64,000 nucleotides of DNA from the NCBI GenBank assembly GCA_002298785.1, contig DBMR01000011.1:62001-126000 (forward strand). The letters are read 5' to 3'. Both the position numbers and the translations under genes were made by a program. The notes below the pieces were generated by a model. That model was not told the DNA's origin. It did not search any database and saw only the letters and a program-made list of their open reading frames with translations. Position 1 is the first letter of the stretch. Each line of letters starts with the position of its first letter. The DNA is from Verrucomicrobia subdivision 3 bacterium UBA693 (lineage in GTDB: Bacteria; Verrucomicrobiota; Verrucomicrobiia; Limisphaerales; UBA8199). Of the stretch, positions 17,851 through 27,261 are shown in pieces.

Positions 17851-20343
17851 TCACGGGTTGACCACGCGGAAGAACTTGGCGTTGCCGCTGATCGGAATCG
17901 TTTGCGGGTTCTGCGTGCCCAGGTCGCTCCAGGTAACATTGGATCCAACCACCGTAGCAGATTGCAGTTTGAAGCCCGGGCCGTTGGTCCAGGAAACCAC
18001 TACGTTGCTGCCGCTGCGGGTGATCGTGAGCACCGGCGGAGTTGTGCCCGGAGGCGCCACCGGATTCAGGAAGTCCACAAAGAAGAAGTTGAATTGGCTG
18101 TCGCGCAACTTGACCACGCCCTCGCCACCACCACTGGCGTCCACATACCGCGACTCGACGATGAAGGCGTTGGCCGGGGTGTTGGTGCCGCCAAACTCGT
18201 AGGAGAGGTAGCTGTTGTCGACGACATTGGTCATGCCCGGCGGCTGATTGGCCAGGTAACCGGTGTTCTGCAGCAGCAGCACGCCGTCAGCCCCGGTCTT
18301 GCCGGGAATCGTGACGGCATACCGACCGGTTGCGAGGTGCGTCACCGTGAAGTTGCCCGCGCCTTTGATGGTGGTCCCATTGGCCCCGATGTGTCCGCCG
18401 ATCAGGTTGTCGGCGTTGTACGGCATGTAGAGGAAGGAGAAGCTGGCCCCGGCATCGCTGCCACCGCCGGTGGCGTAGATGGTCGGATCAGCTTTGCTGG
18501 TCTCGATATCTCGGACGGCGACATACCAGCCGGCACCATCCGTCAGGGCCGCGTTGCTAGCGGAAGGACCACGCGTGCTGTTGTTTTCATCGTTACCAAT
18601 CGTAAACAACATGCCGTCAGTGAGGGAATTGACTCCCGGCAGGCTAAGAATCCCCAGGCCGGTATAAACGCTACCGCCACCGGTGATGTCCACCCAGTTG
18701 AGCAGGTTGGTCGGGCTGTTATAGTAGCCTTGTCCGCCGAAAAGCGGCAGGCCAACCACCGCCGCGCCGCTGTTCAAACCCCAGCCGTCACCGCGTTTCC
18801 AGTGGGCCGCACCGATGTTCACCTGGTCTGGAGCGTCAAAATAACCGGCCTTCCATCCCTGGTCGTACGGGAACCAACCGACCGAGATCGGAATGGCGCA
18901 CCGCTGCAGGTTGCCGAGGTTGCTGGCAGGGTCGGTGGGCGTACCCGTCACCAGTTTCGTGGTGCGCGTATAGAACTGCGCGCCGCGATAGTGACCGCCG
19001 AGCATGTCGTACCCCTGAGCCGTGGCTACTCCGTCCAGTTGCACGTAGGTGGCGGCGTTGAAATACGGAGAGGTGTCATTCCATGCCTGGCCGTTCTTGT
19101 GAACGGTTGTGAACACAAAACCATAATTCGGGGACGGCGCCCAGGCTTGCGAGGCGGCGACGTTGGTCCCGCCACTCGAGTAGCGTTCGCGCAACGGATT
19201 GCTATAAGGACCCAAATGCTGCACCGAGGCCACCGGATCCCGAGGACTCAGCAGGAAATCAAATGCTCCCGCCTGATACCGCGCGAAAGCAAACCCGCCG
19301 GGGGTCTGGCCACTGATGTTCGCGATGATGTCGCGGGCGACACCACCGAAACCGCCACTGTTCCAAATAATCTTCTCCGGAGCGCCCTGGATCGACTGAA
19401 CGATATCCGGAGGATAGCCCATGCCATCCGCGGCGACGCTAGCGTCGAAATTGGCCGCCAACACTTTTTTGTTCGGGAACGCTCCCGGGCCGGTGCCGGG
19501 AATCGCGGGGCCACCACTCACCGAAGGATTGCTGGGCGGAGTCGGGGTCGGCCCGTAATTGGCGTAAGTCGCCGTGACGGTATGACTCGCGTCCGCAATA
19601 TTGGAGTTGTGTGCGACGGTGCTCAGCCCGACATAAACCGTTTTCGGGAAGTTGGTGCCGGTCTTGGTGGTGGTCAGCATCTGCCAACCGTTCGTGCTTC
19701 CGGGATTCGAGGCCCAACCCGCCGGAAAGTCCGTCGTGTTCGTGGTCTTGAAGTAGGAGGTGATGCGATTCCCCTGGCGCTGCAACCGCAGCCAGACATC
19801 CGGATACGTGCAATACCCGACTTCAGTGGTATCGCCACCGTATTTCTGCATCCGACCCGGCATGTCATCTGTGCCGATCGCCGTGTCCAGGAGGCCGACG
19901 CTCTCGATCTGGCCATCCCGTCCTGAGGGAGCCAGCGGCAAGGCGTTGATCTGAACATCGTAGGCCGCTGCACCCAACCCGGTGCGAACCATGAGCGAGC
20001 CTTTGGGAGAGTCCTGCAACGCCGGGTCGGTGGCCGTGAGATTCAAAACCTGCACGCAAATGTCAAAATCGCCCGTAACCTGCTGGTAGGCGTAGGTAAA
20101 GGAATACGGCGAAGAGCCAACCGGTTGGTCGTAGGTGTCGCCTCCGCCTGCCGTGATCGAGATCGAGCCGTCAGCGTTGGTGACGACAATTGGTGTGATC
20201 GGATTGTTAATGTTAGCGAGGGTTAAACCCCACTTGATCGGTTCAGCCGGTGCATTGACCAACCCAAGGCTGGCCACGAGGATACAACCGGCGCGGGTGA
20301 AAAAAGGCAATCCCTGCCCCATTCGGATCTCTTTGGGTATCAT
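17851..20343 (-). CDS. Large secreted protein with lectin-like N-terminus and shared C-terminal module
   Basis: 830 residues counted from the ATG at 20343; the ATG at 20322 (MGQGLPFF) is an alternative that shortens the signal region. A signal peptide covers about residues 8-33 (FFTRAGCILVASLGLVNAPA). Residues ~60-275 resemble a concanavalin-like/DUF1349 fold (FTYAYQQVTGDFDICVQVL; WLRLQRQGNRITSYF). The middle is rich in Gly and aromatic residues and has no known family (SVGWFPYDQGWKAGYFDAP). The last ~60 residues (VVVSWTNGPGFKLQSATVVG ... NAKFFRVVNP) form the shared C-terminal module. Probably surface-exposed or released; function unknown. Divergent from the Kelch giant, with which it shares a 10-base promoter-region sequence. 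Confidence 0.75.
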   Translation of the reverse strand: MIPKEIRMGQGLPFFTRAGCILVASLGLVNAPAEPIKWGLTLANINNPITPIVVTNADGSISITAGGGDTYDQPVGSSPYSFTYAYQQVTGDFDICVQVLNLTATDPALQDSPKGSLMVRTGLGAAAYDVQINALPLAPSGRDGQIESVGLLDTAIGTDDMPGRMQKYGGDTTEVGYCTYPDVWLRLQRQGNRITSYFKTTNTTDFPAGWASNPGSTNGWQMLTTTKTGTNFPKTVYVGLSTVAHNSNIADASHTVTATYANYGPTPTPPSNPSVSGGPAIPGTGPGAFPNKKVLAANFDASVAADGMGYPPDIVQSIQGAPEKIIWNSGGFGGVARDIIANISGQTPGGFAFARYQAGAFDFLLSPRDPVASVQHLGPYSNPLRERYSSGGTNVAASQAWAPSPNYGFVFTTVHKNGQAWNDTSPYFNAATYVQLDGVATAQGYDMLGGHYRGAQFYTRTTKLVTGTPTDPASNLGNLQRCAIPISVGWFPYDQGWKAGYFDAPDQVNIGAAHWKRGDGWGLNSGAAVVGLPLFGGQGYYNSPTNLLNWVDITGGGSVYTGLGILSLPGVNSLTDGMLFTIGNDENNSTRGPSASNAALTDGAGWYVAVRDIETSKADPTIYATGGGSDAGASFSFLYMPYNADNLIGGHIGANGTTIKGAGNFTVTHLATGRYAVTIPGKTGADGVLLLQNTGYLANQPPGMTNVVDNSYLSYEFGGTNTPANAFIVESRYVDASGGGEGVVKLRDSQFNFFFVDFLNPVAPPGTTPPVLTITRSGSNVVVSWTNGPGFKLQSATVVGSNVTWSDLGTQNPQTIPISGNAKFFRVVNP

Positions 20344-20749
20344 AATTGGATAAGTGACCCTTTACCCTAGGTCAACTTCCCGCCGTGTCAAGTGACGCTC
20401 CGGTACCAGTCCGTGCCCCTGCCCGGAACCACCCTTCACCACCTCGGAGCCGCCCGCGAACCGCGAGCGCTGCGAATTTAGGCGGTCCGCGGGCGGCGGC
20501 ATTAGCCGGAATTCTGCACCACCATGGCCAAGTCATCTCCACGAACACTTTTGCCGCAGCCGCTGGAAGCGTGACTAATCATTGGATTTATAAATAAGCT
20601 TCTTCTATGCAATAAAGAAGTTGACCTTTTGACCTTGTTGATTTACATTGGCTCGTCCCGGGTCGTTCAGAGGATGCGGCAGCGGCGCCATGTCGGCCCA
20701 ATCCGCAGCTAACCCGGTGATTACGCGCCAAAACAACTCAGAGAAGCAT
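20344..20749. other. Divergent intergenic region with long stem-loop
   Basis: 406 bases between the 830-residue protein and the Kelch giant. It holds a 15-bp stem with one mismatch (20450-20464 with 20482-20496, 17-base loop). The sequence AAGTTGACCT occurs upstream of both genes (20378-20369 on the reverse strand, 20618-20627 on the forward), and TTGACCTT is doubled at 20621-20636. TTGACC could be a -35-like element. No gene is supported. Confidence 0.55.
20450..20496. repeat. Long imperfect inverted repeat in divergent promoter region
   Basis: The arms start CCGCCCGCGAACCGC and end GCGGTCCGCGGGCGG and pair at 14 of 15 positions. There is no T-run on either side and no gene ends here, so it is not an obvious terminator. 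It may be an operator, an RNA structure, or a relic. Confidence 0.6.
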
Positions 20750-23700
20750 ATGGAAAGAACAACACAGTGCGATCCGTGCGACAACCCTGTGAATAACTGG
20801 TTACGAAAGTGTGATACCGCCGGCGGAAGAAATCTTCCGGCACCTCACTATCCCCCAATTAGGCTGATCGCCGGGTTACTGGTCGTCTGGCTTGGATTCA
20901 GCGGAGCACCGGCCCAGGCCCAGTCTTCCTGGACCCTGTTGACCAATGGCACCCCATCGGCCCGGGCGTATGCGCCACTGGCAGAGGATCCTGCGCGGGG
21001 TCGCCTGGTGATGTTCGGTGGCACTTTGGATGGCCTGGCGGGCCTGGACGAGACTTGGGAGTGGAATTCCGCCGCCCATTTATGGCAACAAGTGGCCTCG
21101 GGTGTCGCCCATCCCTCCGCCCGCTTCGTGCACGCCTCAGCCTATTGGTCCGGGGCCACCGGCCATCATGTGCTGATTTTCGGGGGTCAAGACAACTTGG
21201 GAACCTCACTGGGAGACACCTGGACCTGGGACGGCTCAACCTGGCAGGCGGCGGCGAATAGCGGGCCATCCGCGCGTGTACTGCCGGCCATGGCCAGCGA
21301 AACCGCCCGCAGTCGGGCGCTCTTGTTCGGCGGCTACGGCGCGGGCGGCCTCCAGGGTGATACCTGGGTCTGGAACGGAAGTTCCTGGAAAAGCCTGCCG
21401 GTGGCTGGCCCCTCAGCCCGCGCCGGTCACGCCATGGCTTACGATGCCGCTCGCGACCGGGTAGTTCTATTTGGCGGCCAGGATTCAACCGGCTACACCG
21501 GCGATACCTGGGAGTGGGATGGCACCAACTGGGTGATCGCCTCCACCAGTGGCCCGATGCCCCGGCGGGATCACACGTTGGCGTATGTGGGCGGACACGT
21601 TGTCCTTTTCGGCGGCGTCAATAGCGCCAATGTCGAGATGTCCGACACCTGGGAGTGGGATGGAACATTCTGGCGCAAGACCCCGATTGGCCCGCCCCCA
21701 CCCCGGGCGTCCCACAGCATGGCCTCGGACTCGACCAGCGGCACGCTCCTGATGTATGGCGGCGCCGATGTGAATGGGGCCTTTGACGATACCTGGAGCT
21801 ACGTTCCGGGCAATTACACGGTGTTCTATCAACTGGCACAGCAGGCCCTCGGCAGTGCCAGCCTGACCTCGACTCCGGACGGTAAACTCACCGTGAGCAA
21901 TATTGGCTCCAGCGGACAAGACGGCATAGCGGTGGCGTTGCCGGATGTCGCCGGCTTCCGCATGCTCTTCGATGATCCGAACCCGAACAACGTCCCGGTA
22001 ACCGGGGCATTCTTGCGGTTCCGCGCCCGTGGCGCACTGGGCACCCAAACTGACCAGGCGCTCGGTGAATTGCGCGTGCAAGCCTCGAGCGGCGATCCGG
22101 TGATCATGGCGGACTTCCCGCTGCCTGGCGTCGCCTCGAGGACGGTCCAAGCTTATAGCAACGGCGTCCTGGTAGCGCAGGTCTCCAACCAGACTGGCAA
22201 TGTCGGAGTGCTTCGGCGCAAACCCTGGTGGAAACCGAGTTCCTTCGAAGCCGGCTGGGACGACGGCCCAGTGTTCACGGTGGATTGGCACCTTGGTTCC
22301 GCGCGGGTGGCCTTAAACGGCGGCCCCGAGATCGACTGCGATCTGCTGGTCGTCACGCCGGAGAATTTCCGCCAGGCCGGTTCGTTCTCCCAGGTAAACG
22401 TGCAGGCGGCTAACTGGCCGGACCTGGTGATCAACAACGAGTCGATTGGGGTCCGGAAAGGGGGATTGGTCAGTTACTCGCTGAATTTTGCCAAAATCGA
22501 GTACTCCTACAATAGCTCGCGGCGTTTGCCAGTGCGCAACCTCGGTTCAAGCGGACAGGATGGCGTCGAGATCAAATGGCCGCCGGCCAAGCGATCCACC
22601 CGGGCGATGGATCTGGCCTGGGACGACCTCGATCCCGGTGGCACCACGCTGTCGAACAACGCTTACCTCGATATGACCACGCTCGGCTTCAGCAATGGCA
22701 TCCCCGCCCAAGTACTGATGACGACCCGCATTCAAAAAGTTGCCCCGAGCAACTACTCGATCGCCGTCACGCATCCCGGCGTGGATACCCACACTGTGGA
22801 AGTCTGGAGCGGCTCGAATCTCGTCGCCACCGTCCACGGCCAAAACGGCTCGAGCCCGGTCGGGTTTTGCGGCAACGGCATGGCGCTGGACTACCATCCG
22901 GAACTCGGGATGTGTACCCTGACTTGGTTTGGACCGGGCTTGCCACCCTGGGAAGCGTTGTTGGGCGGGCGTATTCTGCCACAGGTGCAATTTCAACTCA
23001 CCGGGCTGCCCAATCCGGTCACTGGCGATCGCCTGGTCATCCGCCGGGATGACAGCTTCAACCTGAATGCGGCTGCACCTTCCGAATGGTTCGTGCGACT
23101 CCAGGCCAGCAATATCCCCCAGATCGTGCTTACCCAGGAATCCGCACGGGACCGATTCCATGGCCTCGAATTCAATAACATCGGCGACGCCAATGTCGCG
23201 GCTAATGCCGCCGGCGTGGGTCTTAGCCTGCCTCCGACGTCCGACGGTTTGGCCCCGACTGGCCCTCAGGGAGTGCGGGCGACCTTTGGCGGCGCTACGG
23301 CGTTCGACGCCTCCTTCGAAGTCATCGATTCACGCCCGGCGCTCCCGGATGGCACCCTGCTCCAGGCAGCCTACGTGGGCGCGGCAGGCACCAATGTCGG
23401 GGACATGGCGGTGTTACAGGCCCAGGCCGTCGGATCCAACTGGGTTTATACCACGCAATTGCCCGGATTCAGCAACAGCACTTACACCATCGAGGCGCGA
23501 CTCCAGGGGAAAACGGTGGCCCGGCTGGCCAACCAGAGCGGCGGCAGCCTCGGTTCCGCCGCACGCCTCGGGGCGGGCGGGTATCCCAGGCCAATGTTCG
23601 ATACTCACTACCTGACCGACGAACCTCCGATCTTTATCATCACTTGGAATCCGACTCCGATTATGATCACTCTGCCGGGAAGCGGCGGCGTGACCATGGA

Positions 23701-26700
23701 TGAACTGCGCGTCATTCCCAACGCTTCCACCGCCGGCGTGGCGATCCGCGCGCTCGAATTGCGCGCGCAAGGGATTACGAACCTCGTGGTCACCGACGCC
23801 GCGATCAAAGTCTTCACCAATCGCGTCCCTGCCACCGTGCTGCGCGGCGCTTCGCTGCGACCCGACCCGGGATTGCTCACGATCTCGGACCTCGGCACCA
23901 ACGGCCTCGACGGCGTGCGCTTCGACGTCGGGATTGCGGGCGACACCACCTTGGCGCTCGATCCCATACCGGGCCCGTTGCCGGCGGGCGCGACTTTGCG
24001 CGCCGACGTGGTGGGCTCGTTTAATGGCGTCCCGAACCAGCCGCTAGGCAACGTCCAATACACCGTCATAGACCCGGCGTCGCCCTGGCCGCTCGCCATC
24101 ACTGCCGATTTCACGGCCATCAACTCGCCGTCGCAACTCCTGATCGTCCGTAACAACGGCGCGGACGTCGGCGTCTTCCCGGGTCATACTGGTCCGGTCG
24201 GTAATGTCTCGTCGCTGCCGAGAGGCGTTGGCAAGACGTTTGGTCAGACCAAGTGCATTCGGGGTCGTTACGCCGCGAACACCTCGTTTCAAATCAACGG
24301 CGTCACCCTGATCGGCGACGAATTGTTGATCCTCGCGGAAACCACCGGCGGACATGTGGATTATCATTCGAGTGTGAGTCTCCGGGCAGCGGGACTTACC
24401 GCCATCGGGATCCGTGGCGTGAGCATTACTCCGGCGCCGGTGACCTTCCTCGGCCAGGTGCATACTCCGCTCGGCAGCGCCGCGCTGGCGACCACCACCA
24501 ACAAACCCGTCCGGTTGATCGTCAACAACCTGGGCTCGAGCGGTCAGGACGGGGTTGCCATATCGCTTGGCCATGCCGCCAGTGCCGGGGTCAGCCTGGA
24601 TCCGTTGGGCCTGCCGCCCATTGGAGCGTTCCTCCAGTTCAGCGCCGACGGCTCGATCAACGGTCAAACCAACCAACCGCTGGGTTGGCTGCGCGTCACG
24701 CGCGTCAGCACCGCGCCGGGTGGTTACCAGGTCACTGCGGACCTCTCGCCCGATGGTTCTCCCACGCAACGCGTCGAAGTGTGGGGCGGTGGCGTTTTGC
24801 TGGCCGCGTTCCCGGGCCATAGCGGCGTGGTCGGCACGGTATCCTCCATGCCCATCGGCGGCGGCAAACTGCGGCTAAACATCGGGCCGCCCATCAAAGG
24901 CTGTCTCTGGGATGATTTCCCGGTCGGGACCGACATGTTTGTCAACGGCGTCCACTTCGTTGGAGACCAGCTTCGGGTCCTGCAGGAAAGCGGGCCGGGA
25001 GCGGATTTCCTCTCGGCGCTCAATGTGACCGCGGGTGGTATCTCGTCGTTTACCATCAACAACGAGACCATCGAGCATGCGCCGGTCAGGTTCTACGGCT
25101 TCCTCAACACCCCCACCGGAACGGGCGATGCGTTCATCGACGCCACCGGCGCGCTCACCGTCGGCAACATCGGTTCCAGCGGCCAGGACGGCGTGTCGAT
25201 CAACCTGGGCCAGGCACTCAGTTGCGAGGTCGTGGTCAAAACCAACAAGCTGCGGCTCCGCGAATCGCCGACGCTGTCGCATCTGCGCTTCTCGGCCACC
25301 GGTTCGTCGGGCGGCAAACCCAATGCTTCCCTCGGCTATGTGGATATTGCGTGCGTCGCCACCAATCCGTCCTCCTACCAGGTCACCGCTGACCTCACCC
25401 CAGAAGGCTCGCCCACCCAACGGATCGAAGTGTGGAGCCAGGGCAAGTTGCAGGCGGCCTTTCCCGGACACACCGGGCCGGTTGCAACAGTCGGTTCATG
25501 GCCCACGAGCTTTGGTAAACTCGGCGTGAGCCCTACGCGGCTCCCCTGCTATCGCGGTGGCTGGCCCTGGCCCACCGACATCTTCGTCAACGGCATCCAC
25601 TTTGTGGGCGACCAGATCCTGATCCTCCAGGAAACCGGGCCGACTTTGGATTTCTTGTCCAGCTTCAACGTGACGGGGGCCAATATTGACGGATTTGAAA
25701 TCGTCTCCGAGTCGGCCACCCAGGCGCCGGTGGTATTTTCCGGATACACCAACACCGCACTGGGAACGGCCATGCTGGATACAACCACCGGCCAATTAGT
25801 CGTGGGCAACCTCGGATCCAGCGGCCAGGACGGCGTGTCGATCGCTTTGTGGCACGGTGCGAGCGCGGGGGTGAGTTTCACCACCCCAGCCCAGGATCCA
25901 CTCGGAGCTTTCGTCCAATTCAACGCGATCGGTTCCATCAATGGCCTGCCCAACCAGTCCCTGGGCTGGCTCCGCGTAACGCACGTCGCCGCCACGGCTC
26001 ACGGATACCAGGTCACCGCGGACCTTTCCCCGGATGGCTCGCCCACCCAACGGATCGAGATTTGGGGCCAGGGCGAAATGCTGGCCGCATTCCCGGGGCA
26101 TACGGGCACTGTCGCGTCCGTAACGTCCCTCCCGATCGGCGGCGGCAAACTGCGCCTCAATATTGGTCCTCCGATCAAAGGCTGTCTCTGGAGTGATTTC
26201 GCGATCGGAACCGATATCTTCGTCGATGGCATCCATTTTGTCGGCGATCAGATTCGGGTGCTCCAGGAATCCGGGCCGGGTGCGGATTATCTCTCGGCTT
26301 TGAACCTTACGGCGGGCGGTGTGCCGTCGTTCACTATCTCCAGTGAGACCGTGGTTCACGCCCCGGTAAACTTCTCGGGATTCCTCAACACCCCCACCGG
26401 CCAGGCGGATGTTTATGTGGACGCGACCGGCGCGCTGAGCGTTGGCAACATCGGCTCCAGCGGCCAGGACGGGGTCAACATCGATTTCGGCCCGTCCTTG
26501 AGTTGCGACGTGGTGGTCAAAACCAACAAGTTGCGATTGCGCGAATCCCCTACCCTCTCGCACTTGCGCTTCAGCGCCTGGGGCAGCGTGAGTGGAAATA
26601 CCAACCGCCCGCTCGGTTATGTTGACATCCGTTGCCTCCAAACGAACGACCCGTTGTATGAAGTCACCGCCGACTTGAACCCCGACGGTTCGCCCACGCA

Positions 26701-27181
26701 ACGAATCGAGGTGTGGAACCAGGGCACGCTGCTCGGCGCCTTCCCGGGCCACAGCGGTGTGGTCGCCACTGTTTCGGCGTGGCCAACCAGTTTCGGCAAA
26801 CTCGGACCCAATGCCCTCCGGTTGCCTTGTTTCCGCGGAAATTGGCCCTGGCCAACCCGCATCAATATCAACGGCATCCAGTTCTTAGCCGATCAACTCC
26901 TGATCCTCCAGGAGTCCGGACCGGTCCTGGATTACCTCTCTCGCTTCGCGGTCACCGCGGGTGACGTCGACGGATTCGAGATCGCCTCGGAAAGTGCCGT
27001 CCCACTGCGGACGACCTTAACCACGTCCCTCTCCGGCTCCACGCTGACCATTCAATGGACGGGAGGCGGCGTTTTGCAGGAGTCGAACGATTTGACGACC
27101 TGGACCGATCTGCTGAGCGCCACCAGCCCATACCAGACCGGCACCGGCGCGCCCCGGAAATACTATCGAGTTCGGCAATAA
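20750..27181 (+). CDS. Giant secreted Kelch-propeller protein with eight ~213-residue repeats
   Basis: 2143 residues from the ATG at 20750, which has AGAGAAG just upstream. An open frame extends to a TTG at 20648 but is less likely. A long N-terminal stretch leads to the signal helix LIAGLLVVWLGFSGAPAQAQ. Six Kelch motifs follow (VLIFGGQDNLGTSLGDTWTW; VVLFGGQDSTGYTGDTWEWD), enough for one beta-propeller over about residues 55-360. The rest is eight copies of a repeat marked by N(L/I)GSSGQDGV, at about 21899, 22540, 23175 (degenerate), 23890 (variant), 24530, 25169, 25811 and 26450. The protein ends in the shared C-terminal module (ESNDLTTWTDLLSA ... RKYYRVRQ). Likely a cell-surface or extracellular binding protein; the ligand is unknown. 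A haloperoxidase-like gene follows 80 bases downstream. Confidence 0.85.
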   Translation: MERTTQCDPCDNPVNNWLRKCDTAGGRNLPAPHYPPIRLIAGLLVVWLGFSGAPAQAQSSWTLLTNGTPSARAYAPLAEDPARGRLVMFGGTLDGLAGLDETWEWNSAAHLWQQVASGVAHPSARFVHASAYWSGATGHHVLIFGGQDNLGTSLGDTWTWDGSTWQAAANSGPSARVLPAMASETARSRALLFGGYGAGGLQGDTWVWNGSSWKSLPVAGPSARAGHAMAYDAARDRVVLFGGQDSTGYTGDTWEWDGTNWVIASTSGPMPRRDHTLAYVGGHVVLFGGVNSANVEMSDTWEWDGTFWRKTPIGPPPPRASHSMASDSTSGTLLMYGGADVNGAFDDTWSYVPGNYTVFYQLAQQALGSASLTSTPDGKLTVSNIGSSGQDGIAVALPDVAGFRMLFDDPNPNNVPVTGAFLRFRARGALGTQTDQALGELRVQASSGDPVIMADFPLPGVASRTVQAYSNGVLVAQVSNQTGNVGVLRRKPWWKPSSFEAGWDDGPVFTVDWHLGSARVALNGGPEIDCDLLVVTPENFRQAGSFSQVNVQAANWPDLVINNESIGVRKGGLVSYSLNFAKIEYSYNSSRRLPVRNLGSSGQDGVEIKWPPAKRSTRAMDLAWDDLDPGGTTLSNNAYLDMTTLGFSNGIPAQVLMTTRIQKVAPSNYSIAVTHPGVDTHTVEVWSGSNLVATVHGQNGSSPVGFCGNGMALDYHPELGMCTLTWFGPGLPPWEALLGGRILPQVQFQLTGLPNPVTGDRLVIRRDDSFNLNAAAPSEWFVRLQASNIPQIVLTQESARDRFHGLEFNNIGDANVAANAAGVGLSLPPTSDGLAPTGPQGVRATFGGATAFDASFEVIDSRPALPDGTLLQAAYVGAAGTNVGDMAVLQAQAVGSNWVYTTQLPGFSNSTYTIEARLQGKTVARLANQSGGSLGSAARLGAGGYPRPMFDTHYLTDEPPIFIITWNPTPIMITLPGSGGVTMDELRVIPNASTAGVAIRALELRAQGITNLVVTDAAIKVFTNRVPATVLRGASLRPDPGLLTISDLGTNGLDGVRFDVGIAGDTTLALDPIPGPLPAGATLRADVVGSFNGVPNQPLGNVQYTVIDPASPWPLAITADFTAINSPSQLLIVRNNGADVGVFPGHTGPVGNVSSLPRGVGKTFGQTKCIRGRYAANTSFQINGVTLIGDELLILAETTGGHVDYHSSVSLRAAGLTAIGIRGVSITPAPVTFLGQVHTPLGSAALATTTNKPVRLIVNNLGSSGQDGVAISLGHAASAGVSLDPLGLPPIGAFLQFSADGSINGQTNQPLGWLRVTRVSTAPGGYQVTADLSPDGSPTQRVEVWGGGVLLAAFPGHSGVVGTVSSMPIGGGKLRLNIGPPIKGCLWDDFPVGTDMFVNGVHFVGDQLRVLQESGPGADFLSALNVTAGGISSFTINNETIEHAPVRFYGFLNTPTGTGDAFIDATGALTVGNIGSSGQDGVSINLGQALSCEVVVKTNKLRLRESPTLSHLRFSATGSSGGKPNASLGYVDIACVATNPSSYQVTADLTPEGSPTQRIEVWSQGKLQAAFPGHTGPVATVGSWPTSFGKLGVSPTRLPCYRGGWPWPTDIFVNGIHFVGDQILILQETGPTLDFLSSFNVTGANIDGFEIVSESATQAPVVFSGYTNTALGTAMLDTTTGQLVVGNLGSSGQDGVSIALWHGASAGVSFTTPAQDPLGAFVQFNAIGSINGLPNQSLGWLRVTHVAATAHGYQVTADLSPDGSPTQRIEIWGQGEMLAAFPGHTGTVASVTSLPIGGGKLRLNIGPPIKGCLWSDFAIGTDIFVDGIHFVGDQIRVLQESGPGADYLSALNLTAGGVPSFTISSETVVHAPVNFSGFLNTPTGQADVYVDATGALSVGNIGSSGQDGVNIDFGPSLSCDVVVKTNKLRLRESPTLSHLRFSAWGSVSGNTNRPLGYVDIRCLQTNDPLYEVTADLNPDGSPTQRIEVWNQGTLLGAFPGHSGVVATVSAWPTSFGKLGPNALRLPCFRGNWPWPTRININGIQFLADQLLILQESGPVLDYLSRFAVTAGDVDGFEIASESAVPLRTTLTTSLSGSTLTIQWTGGGVLQESNDLTTWTDLLSATSPYQTGTGAPRKYYRVRQ
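24530..26990 (+). repeat. In-frame tandem duplication, period 1281 bases, inside the Kelch giant
   Basis: The last four repeats are arranged A-B-A'-B'. Corresponding points are exactly 1281 bases (427 codons) apart: 24530 and 25811; 24854 and 26135; 25169 and 26450; 25511 and 26792. A differs from B in specific stretches: A and A' carry KLRLNIGPPIKGCLW, while B and B' carry VVVKTNKLRLRESPTLSHLR. Thus a two-repeat block was copied as a unit. Confidence 0.9.
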
Positions 27182-27261
27182 TCCCAAACCTGGGCGGGCT
27201 GGGAACCAGGTTTCTCGGCCCGCCGACACTCCTTTAGCCGCATGACCCCGCCGTTGGATTT

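Noticed and set aside
17902..19926. Long forward open frame (674 codons) opposite the 830-residue gene
   Set aside because: It is an antisense shadow in GC-rich DNA: low-complexity His/Arg/Gly-rich translation and no domain. The reverse frame has a signal peptide and the shared C-terminal module.
24530..26990. Possible CRISPR or satellite array because of strong regular repetition
   Set aside because: The repeats are ~640 and 1281 bases long, stay in frame and encode conserved protein, so they are domain repeats.
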